A stretch of 38,218 nt of DNA from Chryseosolibacter indicum. Lineage in GTDB: Bacteria > Bacteroidota > Bacteroidia > Cytophagales > Cyclobacteriaceae. The position numbers and the translations under genes are program-made. The first letter of the stretch is position 1. Each line of letters begins with the position of its first letter. The stretch lies in the NCBI RefSeq assembly GCF_018598585.1, contig NZ_JAHESD010000057.1:1-38218 (forward strand). The letters are read 5' to 3'. The notes beneath the pieces were generated by a model that saw only the letters and a program-made list of their open reading frames with translations, was not told where the DNA came from and ran no database searches. Of this stretch, positions 25,143 to 34,543 are shown piece by piece.

Positions 25143-26588
25143 ATGATAAGTAAGAATTTTATTAAAAATTCAGTAGTTTATACAATTTCAGGCACTTTGC
25201 CCACAGCAAGTGCTATTATTTTGCTGCCGTTTTATGTCCGAAATCTTTCTACATCAAACTTTGGAATACTTTCCATTTATTTAGCACTTGCCTTAATAAT
25301 TCAGATAATTGTTTCTTTTAGTTTTGATACGTCTATCTATATTCATTATCACGAATACAAGAATAATAAGGCACTATTAAAACGATTTGTAAGTTCAGCA
25401 TTTACTTTTATTCTTATCAATGGCACTATTTTAGGAGCGCTACTCTTAGTTGTAGGTGATGCTGTTTTTAGATTAATTTTTCGAGACCAGCCCTTCTCAT
25501 TTTATCCTTATGGAATATTAGCTTTAGTTACTGGAGTGCTCCAGGCAATTCTAAAAGTTCATAGTAGCTTTGTCCAAACCCAGCAACAATCTCAGGTTTA
25601 TTTCTGGTCAAACCTTTTCTTTTTCCTATTGATATCTGTCCTCACTGTCCTGGGCTTTTTTTTCTTTCCTAAGTCACTTATTGGTCCTATTGCGGGCCGA
25701 TTACTTGCAGCTTTACTCGTTGCAGGATGGGCCTTTCTCCGGATAGTCAACCTATATGGTATTCAATTTAATTACGGCGTTATTAAAGAATCATTTTCGT
25801 TTAATTTCTACTCCATGATCTACCAGATGCTGCAATGGACTATGAATTACTTTGACAGAATTCTGGTGTCTCTTTTTCTTCCATTGTCATTAGTTGGTAT
25901 ATATGGGTTTGTACTCAGTTGTTTAATTGTTATAGAATTCGTGTTAAATGGCTTAAATAATTCGTTTTTCCCAAAAGTAGTGGCCAATGTAATTAGTCAA
26001 CAAGTAAAGCAGTCATCATTAGAAATAAACCGTTACTATTACGGCCTCACAGGAATAACAATCATATTAGTGACAGGTAGTATTTTATTTTTCCCTATTC
26101 TACTGAAGCTATTTGTTAAGAAGAAGGAATACTTGGAGGCAATTCCGTATATAAGCTACGCATCCATAATTTATTTATTTAGGTCAATAAGGTTGTATTT
26201 CGGCATCCCCTTTGGAGCTTTAAAGTACACAAAAACCCTTCCCGTTATTTATACGATAGTGTCATCGGTAAAAGCCATACTAATTGTACTTCTTGTCAAA
26301 AACTTTGAACTCTATGGGGTAATTTTCTCAAGCCTAATTGCTTTTGTAGTGGAGATCTTTCTGATATACTTCGATGGAAGAAGTCGATTTAAATTCAAAT
26401 TTAATTTCTTCAAGATTATCTTCGCTCCCTTGTTAATTGCAGTACTCATTCTAATACTTGAACCCACTTTTGGAGAAAAATTTTCGTTAATGTTACACGT
26501 CCTTTATGTTCTTGTCAGTTTGGTGTTATTGATTTGGATATTTAGAAGAGAGATCGCGACAATTTATACTACAAAAATATTTAAATAA
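25143..26588 (+). CDS. Polysaccharide flippase, Wzx-like
   Basis: A polytopic membrane protein of 481 residues with about 12-14 hydrophobic helices in the MATE/Wzx-type pattern. The start FIKNSVVYTISGTLPTASAI and ILLPFYVRNLSTSNFGILSI is typical of O-antigen or exopolysaccharide exporters, which flip undecaprenyl-linked repeat units across the inner membrane. The frame is open to 25107, but the ATG at 25143 (MISKNFIKNS) fits the family start. It is divergent from the sensor kinase (72 bp between starts) and first of three tightly packed genes. A -7-like TTTATTTG lies just upstream. Confidence 0.85.
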   Translation: MISKNFIKNSVVYTISGTLPTASAIILLPFYVRNLSTSNFGILSIYLALALIIQIIVSFSFDTSIYIHYHEYKNNKALLKRFVSSAFTFILINGTILGALLLVVGDAVFRLIFRDQPFSFYPYGILALVTGVLQAILKVHSSFVQTQQQSQVYFWSNLFFFLLISVLTVLGFFFFPKSLIGPIAGRLLAALLVAGWAFLRIVNLYGIQFNYGVIKESFSFNFYSMIYQMLQWTMNYFDRILVSLFLPLSLVGIYGFVLSCLIVIEFVLNGLNNSFFPKVVANVISQQVKQSSLEINRYYYGLTGITIILVTGSILFFPILLKLFVKKKEYLEAIPYISYASIIYLFRSIRLYFGIPFGALKYTKTLPVIYTIVSSVKAILIVLLVKNFELYGVIFSSLIAFVVEIFLIYFDGRSRFKFKFNFFKIIFAPLLIAVLILILEPTFGEKFSLMLHVLYVLVSLVLLIWIFRREIATIYTTKIFK

Positions 26589-26590
26589 TT

Positions 26591-27493
26591 ATGGAAAAAA
26601 GTCTTGCTAGGTTTTTTCGGACTTTAAATTCAAAACTTATAGGTACGGATAATCTATTGGTAGAGAAGATACTTAAAATTCCTTTTGCATTTTCAGGCTT
26701 CTTTTACAGAAGAAAACGTGCAGCTCTTTCTTCGGGTAGTAATATAACCTTGATAGAAAATTTTGACTCCAACATTAAGTTGAAAATAGATATTAATCGA
26801 ACCATGGGGTGTGCCATTTACTGGACAGGTTTTCATGAATATAAAGAATTACTATTTCTTCACAAATATCTAATGCCTGATATGGTATTCATTGATGTAG
26901 GTGCTAACCTTGGTGAATATACACTCTTTTGTTGTAAAAGATTAGCTAACGGACGAGTTCTTTCTTTTGAGCCATTACCTTCTATCAGAAAATTTCTTTT
27001 AGAGAACATTGAATTGAATGGTTTTAAAAATGCAATTGTTTATGACTGTGGATTATCTGATGAGAATAAGCGACTTGCAATTTATGAGGTGGAAGATACC
27101 CATGAAGGGTTGGCGACAATTTACCCAGGAGAACGTGTGATTAAGCAAAAAATTGAGGTTGAATTAAAAAGAATGGACGACGCGCTGGTTAATCAAAATC
27201 GTGTGGATTTCATTAAAATAGACATTGAAGGAGCCGAATTGATGGCGTTGCGTGGCGGCCTCAACACGATTAAAAAATTTAGACCGATTGTAATGCTAGA
27301 GTTGAATCAAAAGACCTATGAAGCTGCGGGATACACGATTGAAGATATTCATATCTTTTTCAAAGAGTTAAACTATCAATCTTATTCAATAGAAAGGCGA
27401 GGTAAGATATCAAAATGTGAGTCGATGCCTTTATTTGGTAATATATTATTTATACCCAATGAAAATTCTATTCATAACACCATGGTATCCTGA
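26591..27493 (+). CDS. FkbM-family methyltransferase
   Basis: A 300-residue SAM-dependent O-methyltransferase of the FkbM type, which in polysaccharide loci usually methylates sugars. The SAM-binding motif is FIDVGANLGEYTLFC, followed by the acidic VLSFEPLPSIRKFL, and the late family block DFIKIDIEGAELMALRGG. It begins two bases after the flippase stop. Its last 35 bases overlap the start of the next glycosyltransferase, so the three genes are almost certainly one operon. Confidence 0.88.
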   Translation: MEKSLARFFRTLNSKLIGTDNLLVEKILKIPFAFSGFFYRRKRAALSSGSNITLIENFDSNIKLKIDINRTMGCAIYWTGFHEYKELLFLHKYLMPDMVFIDVGANLGEYTLFCCKRLANGRVLSFEPLPSIRKFLLENIELNGFKNAIVYDCGLSDENKRLAIYEVEDTHEGLATIYPGERVIKQKIEVELKRMDDALVNQNRVDFIKIDIEGAELMALRGGLNTIKKFRPIVMLELNQKTYEAAGYTIEDIHIFFKELNYQSYSIERRGKISKCESMPLFGNILFIPNENSIHNTMVS

Positions 27494-28580
27494 TCGCCTT
27501 TCTGGAAACAGTGGAGCATTCATACAAACTCAAGCGCAGGCGCTCGCAAAAAAGCATCTGGTAATGGTTCTCTCCTCCAAAATTGATTACTCAAAATTCG
27601 CCATTTCTTCCTATGAATTATCCCACTCTAAAAGTGATAATCTCAGTGAGCATCGTCTTATAGTTTACAGATCACTTCCGGTCATCAATCAACTCATTTA
27701 TTTTTTAATAACTTGTAAAGTTGCAATTGAAATTTGTAAAGGAGCTAAGCCGGACATAATCCAAGCTTCTATTGGTTATCCAGGAAGCATATTGGGTTGG
27801 GTAATAAGTAAATATTTTAAAGTTCCGTATGTTTTTAATGAACATACATTGCCTATTAACAACTTTAGAAGCTTCTTTCATAAGCAGCTCACATTATTTG
27901 GAATGAAGAGGGCCAAAGCAATAATAACCGTCAGTAACTACCTTGCATCAAAAGTAAAATCAGTAATTCCAAATTATACTAACATAGTAGTTATCCCCAA
28001 TGTCATTAATATTAAAAGATTTGTAAGTGTAGAAAAAAGAAAAAATTCTATTCCTCATATCGGCTTTCTCGGGGGAATGAATACGAATGTTAAAGGGTTA
28101 GATATTTTGCTTGAAGCGCTACAAGACATTCGTAAAGATTTTAGGCTTTATATTGGTGGTTCGGGAAAACTAGAAAACACATTTAGAATTAAAGCAGTTG
28201 AACTTGGGCTGGAGGATAAATGCATATTCTTTGGTTTCGTTCCTTACCAGGATGTTCCGTCTTTTATGTCTAACCTTGACTTCTTTGTCTGTTCAAGCCG
28301 TTACGAGACTTTCTGTGTTGCCTTAGTTGAGGCAATGGCCTCAGGGTTACCGGTAGTTTCAACCAAATGCGGTGGGCCCGAAGATTTCGTTAATGATGAG
28401 AACGGTATTTTGTGTGATCCTAAAGATGTTTCTTCACTTCGCACTGCAATTGAAAATATGTTAACGAAGTATCATGAATTTGATAGAAGTATGATACAGA
28501 AATATGTTTTTAAAAACTACGCAGAGTCATCTTTTTTAGAGAGAATTGAACATGTGTATCATGATGTCTTTAAACATTAA
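27459..28580 (+). CDS. Glycosyltransferase family 4
   Basis: A GT-B retaining glycosyltransferase of about 373 residues. The N-terminus is MKILFITPWYPDRLSGNSGA. The donor-site region reads HIGFLGGMNTNVKGLDILLE and then SSRYETFCVALVEAMASG, with the family Glu pair. The frame is open upstream to 27417, but the ATG at 27459 gives the expected start. It overlaps the FkbM gene by 35 bases in another frame. Its stop lies four bases from the stop of the convergent glycosyltransferase. It probably adds a sugar to a surface-glycan unit. The specific linkage is unknown. Confidence 0.88.
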   Translation: MKILFITPWYPDRLSGNSGAFIQTQAQALAKKHLVMVLSSKIDYSKFAISSYELSHSKSDNLSEHRLIVYRSLPVINQLIYFLITCKVAIEICKGAKPDIIQASIGYPGSILGWVISKYFKVPYVFNEHTLPINNFRSFFHKQLTLFGMKRAKAIITVSNYLASKVKSVIPNYTNIVVIPNVINIKRFVSVEKRKNSIPHIGFLGGMNTNVKGLDILLEALQDIRKDFRLYIGGSGKLENTFRIKAVELGLEDKCIFFGFVPYQDVPSFMSNLDFFVCSSRYETFCVALVEAMASGLPVVSTKCGGPEDFVNDENGILCDPKDVSSLRTAIENMLTKYHEFDRSMIQKYVFKNYAESSFLERIEHVYHDVFKH

Positions 28581-28584
28581 GTAG

Positions 28585-29736
28585 CTATTTTGACAAGACG
28601 TTTGATACTACATCTCTTAAGATGGCAGCATTATTCTCTGCGTTAAACACCTTTGCTGCTTTTGCAGAGTTTTCTTTAAAGGTTTCAATTTCTGAAATAG
28701 TTAGTTTGTTAATTACTTGAGCCAAACTCACTGGACTGAAATCCTCAGCAACAACTCCGTTTTGAAACTCTTTTACAATGTGAGCCATTTCTGGGGTAGG
28801 ACCAATAGCTATTGCAAGCCTGGCTTGAATAAAATCGAAGAGCTTATTTGGGAGAGCGTTTTTGTAATTGAAATTAACAGGGGGCAAGAGAAATATTCCT
28901 ATGTCGTAGTTGTTTAATGTCTTAACTAATTCAGTTCCTGTAACAGGTGGAAGTATCCTTACCCTTGATGTTAAACTAGCCTTGTTTTTTAGTTCCTCCA
29001 AATATGCAACTGTTTTGTTAGATGCTAATCGGGGCGTTAATAGAAAGAAGTCTAGTGAAAACCGGTTATCTAAATGGTCCATCATTTCTATCATCAAATG
29101 CAGTCTTCTTGATCGATTTGCAATTCCATGATGAACTAATTTAATTTTGCGACCTTCAATTTTAGAAGGTAGTATGTCCGAATAATTATTCGCGTTGGTT
29201 ATTACAATTGGCCGTACACTAAAATTTTTCTCATACTCTTCCGCAAGTCCCTTTCCAACAGTTGTCATAGCTGCTGTTTGTGGAATATACTTTCTGCATA
29301 GCCAATTATTGAATCCTTGAAAAAATATTCTCCATAAAATCCGGTCTTCAAAATGTCGGGGAGCATATTCGTGTGCATCAAACAAAACACGTCTGTTATT
29401 AATGGCAAATGCAAGGGGCAAAGTCTCCACATCATTCGCTATCACCATATCGAAAGATTTTCCTTTTAACTGTGACTTCAAAACATGATCGTAGTCATAA
29501 AGTATTTTGTAGGCAACACTATAAAAGCCGGCAAGAAGGAAGCCGGAGGAAAGAATTTTTTTCTTTAAACTAATCGGATTATTAGGGAGTTGTATAAACT
29601 TGTACTGATCTGATGGTTCAGCACTAAAACAGGCTATCGTAACGTCATACTCTTCTTTAAGAGCATTTACTTGCCTTCGAACTCTGGCATCGTGTTTTAA
29701 ATCACCTAATACCAGAATTAGAATTTTAGCTTTCAT
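28585..29736 (-). CDS. Glycosyltransferase, GT4-like
   Basis: A 383-residue GT-B type glycosyltransferase. Its start is ILILVLGDLKHDARVRRQV, a form common in Bacteroidota transferases (the D-x-R-V-R motif). Later come IANDVETLPLAFA with DAHEYAP, and the C-terminal NALPNKLFDFIQARLAIAIG with GPTPEMA. No signal peptide or membrane segment is evident, so it is probably cytoplasmic and membrane-associated. It points against the flippase-FkbM-GT4 run, with only four bases between the stops and therefore no room for a separate terminator. It is 110 bp downstream of ruvC. Confidence 0.83.
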   Translation of the reverse strand: MKAKILILVLGDLKHDARVRRQVNALKEEYDVTIACFSAEPSDQYKFIQLPNNPISLKKKILSSGFLLAGFYSVAYKILYDYDHVLKSQLKGKSFDMVIANDVETLPLAFAINNRRVLFDAHEYAPRHFEDRILWRIFFQGFNNWLCRKYIPQTAAMTTVGKGLAEEYEKNFSVRPIVITNANNYSDILPSKIEGRKIKLVHHGIANRSRRLHLMIEMMDHLDNRFSLDFFLLTPRLASNKTVAYLEELKNKASLTSRVRILPPVTGTELVKTLNNYDIGIFLLPPVNFNYKNALPNKLFDFIQARLAIAIGPTPEMAHIVKEFQNGVVAEDFSPVSLAQVINKLTISEIETFKENSAKAAKVFNAENNAAILRDVVSNVLSK

Positions 29737-29846
29737 GTGAAATTGTACGAGTTAATAGAGAATGTTGATGGGTTAAAACTATTCAAAATTTAGAAGTATA
29801 AAATGAAGCACAACCCACTTTCTGTTTAATATTGTTTACTTCTAAC

Positions 29847-30401
29847 TTATTGGAGTCTGTGCGGGTTTTCTTTGAGAAATGAGGTCCACGACCCTGCTGT
29901 TTTAGTTGTCTTCCCCTTCTGAAAATGATGACAAACAGCAACCGCCAGCGCATCAGTGGCATCCAAAAGCTTGGGAAGCTCTTTTATTGACAACATAGTC
30001 ATAAGCATTTTTGCTACTTGCTCTTTTGATGCATTACCATTACCCGTAACGGACTGCTTTACCTTTTTAGGGGCATATTCAACAATGGGAACTTCCCGAT
30101 ACAATGCAGCAGACATTGCCACTCCTTGCGCCCGGCCTAGCTTTAACATTGATTGAACATTCTTTCCGTAAAATGGTGCCTCTAATGCCACTTCATCAGG
30201 GTGGTACTCATCTACCAGGTTTAGTACTCTGTCAAAGATCTTTTTAAGTTTTAATTCATGCCCCTCATACTTACTAAGGTGAATTACACCATATTGTAAA
30301 AGACTCAGTTTTGACCCCGTTACCGAAATTATCCCATATCCCATTACTGTTGTTCCTGGATCAAGACCTAGGATTATTTTTTCTTTCACAATTTTTCCCA
30401 C
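29847..30401 (-). CDS. ruvC: Holliday junction endonuclease RuvC
   Basis: Resolves Holliday junctions with RuvAB during recombinational repair. The four acidic residues are visible: D14 in LGLDPGTTVMGYG, E74 in ALEAPFYGKNVQS, and D147 and D150 in LLDATDALAVAVCHH. The length of 184 is normal. The start is GTG at 30401. A second GTG at 30389 would give V-K-E-K-I-I-L-G-L-D, closer to the common family start, and cannot be excluded. It is divergent from the GT2 gene, 44 bp away. Confidence 0.95.
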   Translation of the reverse strand: MGKIVKEKIILGLDPGTTVMGYGIISVTGSKLSLLQYGVIHLSKYEGHELKLKKIFDRVLNLVDEYHPDEVALEAPFYGKNVQSMLKLGRAQGVAMSAALYREVPIVEYAPKKVKQSVTGNGNASKEQVAKMLMTMLSIKELPKLLDATDALAVAVCHHFQKGKTTKTAGSWTSFLKENPHRLQ

Positions 30402-30445
30402 GGCTTGAAGATAATCAGCGTTAATAAATTATTGAAATTGCAGCT

Positions 30446-31537
30446 ATGATAATCCTTACAGGATGCTTTTTTAGCCTTTATTACCTGTTCCTTATTTACT
30501 TGTTTGTAGGGTGGCGAAAGAACTTTGAGGAAAAAGTCGAATTATCGGCTAATACTAGTCTATTTCTCTCTGTTGTAATTCCCGTAAGAAACGAAGGAGA
30601 TAATATCGTACAACTTCTGCAAACCCTTGCCCTTCAAAGCTATAAGAACTTTGAGGTAATAGTTGTCGATGACCATTCTACTGATAATTCAATTGAATTT
30701 ATTAAAGCACTTAATTTGGCGGATGTCACCTGTCTGACAAATTCCGGCTCTGGTAAAAAGATGGCCATTACTACCGCCATTAATGCTTCCAGGGGAGAAG
30801 TAATAGTAACCACCGATGGCGACTGCAACGCACCGGTTCATTGGCTGGAATCCGTCTCACAGTACTTTAGCACCGACAAAACGATACTTCTACTCGGCCC
30901 TGTGGCAATGGAAGAAGCTGCCGGGCTATTTTCAAAAATGCAGCAGATAGAATTTGCAAGCTTGATTGGAAGTGCTGCTTCCACGGCGGCATTTAAAAAT
31001 CCCACTATGTGCAATGGCGCCAATCTTGCTTTCAGAAAGGAGGCTTTTGTCGCTGTAGGAGGGTATGAGGGCAATTTCCAGATTGCGTCTGGCGATGATG
31101 AATTTCTTATGCGAAAGATCTCTAAAAAATACCCTGATGGAGTCAGGTTTTTAGCCGATCAAAACGCAGTAGTACGCACAAAGGTCCAACCCTCGCTGAA
31201 ACATTTTTTTTCGCAGCGCATTCGTTGGGCTTCAAAATGGAAGTTCAATACGTCGTTTTATGCCGCTATGCTGGCCCTTTTTATATTTTCATTTCAATGT
31301 ATTAATATTCTGGCGCTGTCCAATGCCATCATTTTTACAAGCTTATACCATTTCTTACTACTGATAATCAAGCTCATACTGGAAGCAGTTGTTCTAATAT
31401 CCTTTTGTCGGTGTTTAAAAATATCGTGGAGTTGGTGGTCCTTTTTAGTTCTTCAGATAGTATATCCGGTTTATGTCCTACTGGTGGCTATTTGCGCTCA
31501 ATTTCAACAATATGAATGGAAGGGTAGGCGTTATTGA
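30446..31537 (+). CDS. Membrane-bound glycosyltransferase family 2
   Basis: A 363-residue GT-A fold inverting glycosyltransferase. An N-terminal hydrophobic helix (SLYYLFLIYLFVGW) is followed by VVIPVRNEGDNI and VVDDHSTDNS. The D-x-D motif lies in TTDGDCNAP, the acceptor-side acid pair in ASGDDEFLMRK and the QxxRW-like motif in QRIRWASKWKF. Two or three C-terminal hydrophobic helices follow. This layout is that of membrane GT2 enzymes that build glycolipids or polysaccharides. It starts a plus-strand run that includes a deacetylase, a MurG-like transferase and a lipid kinase. Confidence 0.88.
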   Translation: MIILTGCFFSLYYLFLIYLFVGWRKNFEEKVELSANTSLFLSVVIPVRNEGDNIVQLLQTLALQSYKNFEVIVVDDHSTDNSIEFIKALNLADVTCLTNSGSGKKMAITTAINASRGEVIVTTDGDCNAPVHWLESVSQYFSTDKTILLLGPVAMEEAAGLFSKMQQIEFASLIGSAASTAAFKNPTMCNGANLAFRKEAFVAVGGYEGNFQIASGDDEFLMRKISKKYPDGVRFLADQNAVVRTKVQPSLKHFFSQRIRWASKWKFNTSFYAAMLALFIFSFQCINILALSNAIIFTSLYHFLLLIIKLILEAVVLISFCRCLKISWSWWSFLVLQIVYPVYVLLVAICAQFQQYEWKGRRY

Positions 31538-31622
31538 AGAACACACAAGCGGCAGTAATTGTTTAATGCTTTTATTCCGTAAAGAATATCCTTTTATTTA
31601 TAAATTTACCAGTTGATGTATT

Positions 31623-32849
31623 ATGACAGAGCTGGATGTTAGGAAACAATTTGAGATCAAAGAGTTAGAACTCAACGCATTGCTTGAGATCACACAGGCT
31701 ATTAATAGCAATTTGCCTGAAGAATCGCTCTATAAAATCTATAATTTTACTTTACGTTCTAACCTTAACATTAAGAAGCTTGCGCTATTTGTTTTAGACG
31801 ATGAATGGAACTGCAAGGCGAGCTTTGGTACCGATCACCATTTTCATAAAACCAAACTACTACCTGAATTTAAAACAATACAAGATATTACCCACCTAAA
31901 GGAGTTTCAAACCTGTGCCTTCACAGAATTTGATATCGTCATTCCTGTTGCGCATAAGGGCACAACCTTAGCGCTTGTTTTCGTCGGCGGTTTAGATAAA
32001 TACGATGTTCGATACGAAAACGAAGATGGCATTCGCTTCATCCAGGCATTAAGTAATATCATTATTGTTGCCATCGAAAACAAGAAGCTTGCAAGAAAGC
32101 AGTTAGAGCAAGAGTCTTTGAGAAAAGAACTTGAAATTGCAAGCGATGTTCAACAGTTCTTGTTTCCTGAAAAACTTCCGTCAACAGAAACATTAAAGGT
32201 AGAAGCAAGCTATTTACCACACGATGTAGTTGGAGGTGACTACTATGATTACATTCCTATAAACAAAAACCAGTTTCTTATTTGCATTGCAGATGTAAGT
32301 GGTAAAGGTATTGCGGCAGCGCTGATGATGTCCAACTTTCAGGCATCATTAAGAACACTTTTAAGACAAACACCCAATCTTACAGATATAGTTGAGGCCC
32401 TTAATTTTCAGGTTCTTGAAAATACAAAGGGGGAAAAGTTTATTACCTTTTTTGCAGCTATTTACGATATCAAACTTAAAACGATGGTATACGTAAACGC
32501 CGGCCACAACCCACCTATACTGTTCGATAAAAAACATGGCATTAGATTACTGGAAGATGGCTCAACAGTTTTAGGGGCAATGCATCCGCTTCCTTTTATT
32601 AATGAAGGATTTATAACCGACCTCGATGAGTTTCTTTTATTCTGCTACACCGATGGCGTAATAGAAACTGTTAATGAAAAAGGAGAGGAGTTTGGTATGG
32701 ATGCATTACTTGATTACTTTAAGCTAGACCATACGTACTTAAAGAATCTTAGAGATATCCATTCAGATATTATTGTAGCACTTGATAATTTTAAAGGAAA
32801 GAATGGCTATCACGATGATATCACCATGCTCACTTGCCGCGTAGGATGA
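31623..32849 (+). CDS. GAF-SpoIIE/PP2C family protein phosphatase
   Basis: A 408-residue cytoplasmic Ser/Thr phosphatase of the SpoIIE/RsbU type. The N-terminal ~160 residues look like a GAF sensor domain (TQAINSNLPEESLYKIYN to EDGIRFIQALSN), followed by a short coiled linker. The phosphatase has its metal-binding acids in GGDYYDYIPI, IADVSGKGIAAALMM, CYTDGVIETVNEKGEEFG and GYHDDITML. In other bacteria such enzymes act on anti-sigma-factor antagonists, but no partner is encoded nearby. Its TGA overlaps the ATG of the deacetylase (ATGA), which couples it to envelope genes. Confidence 0.9.
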   Translation: MTELDVRKQFEIKELELNALLEITQAINSNLPEESLYKIYNFTLRSNLNIKKLALFVLDDEWNCKASFGTDHHFHKTKLLPEFKTIQDITHLKEFQTCAFTEFDIVIPVAHKGTTLALVFVGGLDKYDVRYENEDGIRFIQALSNIIIVAIENKKLARKQLEQESLRKELEIASDVQQFLFPEKLPSTETLKVEASYLPHDVVGGDYYDYIPINKNQFLICIADVSGKGIAAALMMSNFQASLRTLLRQTPNLTDIVEALNFQVLENTKGEKFITFFAAIYDIKLKTMVYVNAGHNPPILFDKKHGIRLLEDGSTVLGAMHPLPFINEGFITDLDEFLLFCYTDGVIETVNEKGEEFGMDALLDYFKLDHTYLKNLRDIHSDIIVALDNFKGKNGYHDDITMLTCRVG

Positions 32850-33472
32850 TTCCTTATAGAACTCCCTTTTTTCTCCCGTATCTCTACCCATCACTTACCT
32901 GGAGAAAAGATGATGGAAGCAAAAGCATTTATCTCACGTTTGATGATGGTCCTGTTGCAGGGCCTACTGAATTTGTCCTCGAAACTTTATCACAATTCTC
33001 TGCAAAGGCTACTTTCTTTTGTATTGGCGACAACGTCAGAAAACATCCTGAAGTTTTTAATAAGATTATTGAAGGTGGTCATGCAATAGGAAACCATACC
33101 TATAATCATCTTAACGGATGGAAAACACAATTGAATACTTATATAAACAATATTCAGTTGTGTGAGCAGCAGATATCTCGAGGTCGCAATCCCGGAGGTA
33201 AAAAATTGCTTCGGCCTCCTTACGGGAAAATTAAACGCAGCCAGATCAAAGCCCTTTCATCCTATGATATTATTATGTGGGATGTTCTGTCCAAAGATTA
33301 CAGTCACACACATACACCTGAAAAATGTCTGCAAGAATCTATTGGTGCAACACGCAACGGCTCTATTGTTGTTTTTCATGATAGTTTTAAAGCTGAGACC
33401 AATTTAATGTACGTGTTACCAAGATACATTCAACATTTTAAGGAGCTCGGTTTCGAATTTAAATCGTTATGA
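32846..33472 (+). CDS. Polysaccharide deacetylase, NodB homology domain
   Basis: A carbohydrate esterase family 4 enzyme of 208 residues that removes N-acetyl groups from glycans. The five motifs are present: TFDDGP, HAIGNHTYNHL (metal His pair), LLRPPYG, MWDVLSKDY and VVFHDSF. A hydrophobic signal anchor is not obvious, which is unusual if the substrate is peptidoglycan outside the membrane. The frame opens at a TTG at 32834, but the ATG at 32846 overlaps the phosphatase stop in ATGA and is the better start. The 3' end overlaps the next gene, again as ATGA. Confidence 0.9.
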   Translation: MIPYRTPFFLPYLYPSLTWRKDDGSKSIYLTFDDGPVAGPTEFVLETLSQFSAKATFFCIGDNVRKHPEVFNKIIEGGHAIGNHTYNHLNGWKTQLNTYINNIQLCEQQISRGRNPGGKKLLRPPYGKIKRSQIKALSSYDIIMWDVLSKDYSHTHTPEKCLQESIGATRNGSIVVFHDSFKAETNLMYVLPRYIQHFKELGFEFKSL

Positions 33473-34521
33473 GAGTTGTGGTTGCACCGTTAGACTGGGG
33501 CTTCGGTCACGCAACAAGATGTATTCCTGTTATACGACAACTTTTGGAATTAAGATGCGAAGTAGTATTGGCAGGCAGCGGGCCGTCTTTAACATTGTTG
33601 AAGAATGAGTTTCCTCATCTTACTTCATTTCACTTGCCTGGCTATAATCCAAAATACTCTGCTGAAGGTTCTATGGTATGGACGATGGCGCTTCAGCTTC
33701 TTCACTTTGTACGCGTTATTCGGCAGGAGCATCGTGTGCTTGAGAAATATGTATCCGAAAACAAAGTAGATGTCGTCATATCCGACAATCGTTATGGATG
33801 CTGGTCTTCCAGGGTTAAAAGTATCTTCATTACGCACCAGAGTAATATCCTTATGCCTAAGCGGTTTGGATGGCTACAGGGAGTGGTGAGAATCTTTAAT
33901 GAAAGAGCATTAAGAAAATTCGATGGTTGTTGGATTCCTGATGATCCTGGCCAACTATTGTCCGGCAGCCTCATCTTTTATGGTAAGATAAACCGGAAGA
34001 TCAATCACGATTATATAGGTATGCTATCGCGATTTGAATTTTCTGAAAAGGCTGAAATTAAGTATGACGTGGTCGCCATATTTTCTGGTCCTGAACCTCA
34101 AAGAACGTTACTCGAAGATACAGTAAGCGCGCAACTCCAATCATCGCGTTTATCTTATTTTATCGTACGTGGCGTTGTTACACCAACTAATAACTGGGAT
34201 TCAAAAGGTGCAGACTTCCTTACGTCAAATGAACTTCAAAGCCTTCTTCTCTCTGCAAAGGTCGTCATCGCCAGAAGCGGTTACAGTACCATTATGGATC
34301 TTTCTTCACTAGGTAAAAAAGCCATATTTATTCCTACTCCCGGCCAAACGGAGCAAGAGTATCTGGCAGCTAAACTTGAAAACGAAGGCATTGCCTTTTT
34401 TATGAGTCAGCATGAGTTTAATCTCGATGTTGCATTGCTGCGTTCACAGAATTATAGTGGTTTTAAACCCGCCAAAAAGAATGTATTGCTTTCAAAGGCA
34501 ATAGCTAAATTGTTCTCATAG
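33469..34521 (+). CDS. MurG/GT28-like glycosyltransferase
   Basis: A 350-residue GT-B transferase of the MurG-like type. The N-terminal VAPLDWGFGHATRCIPVIRQ carries the G-x-G-H-A-T-R nucleotide-sugar loop. The C-terminal ARSGYSTIMDLSSLGKKAIF and TPGQTEQEYLAAKL correspond to the UDP-sugar binding helix and following loop. Bacteroidota carry many such proteins of unknown acceptor. It is coupled to the deacetylase by an ATGA overlap and followed 22 bp later by the DgkA-like lipid kinase, which suggests a role in a lipid-linked glycan. Confidence 0.82.
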   Translation: MRVVVAPLDWGFGHATRCIPVIRQLLELRCEVVLAGSGPSLTLLKNEFPHLTSFHLPGYNPKYSAEGSMVWTMALQLLHFVRVIRQEHRVLEKYVSENKVDVVISDNRYGCWSSRVKSIFITHQSNILMPKRFGWLQGVVRIFNERALRKFDGCWIPDDPGQLLSGSLIFYGKINRKINHDYIGMLSRFEFSEKAEIKYDVVAIFSGPEPQRTLLEDTVSAQLQSSRLSYFIVRGVVTPTNNWDSKGADFLTSNELQSLLLSAKVVIARSGYSTIMDLSSLGKKAIFIPTPGQTEQEYLAAKLENEGIAFFMSQHEFNLDVALLRSQNYSGFKPAKKNVLLSKAIAKLFS

Positions 34522-34543
34522 CATTATTAATTTAATATTAGGA

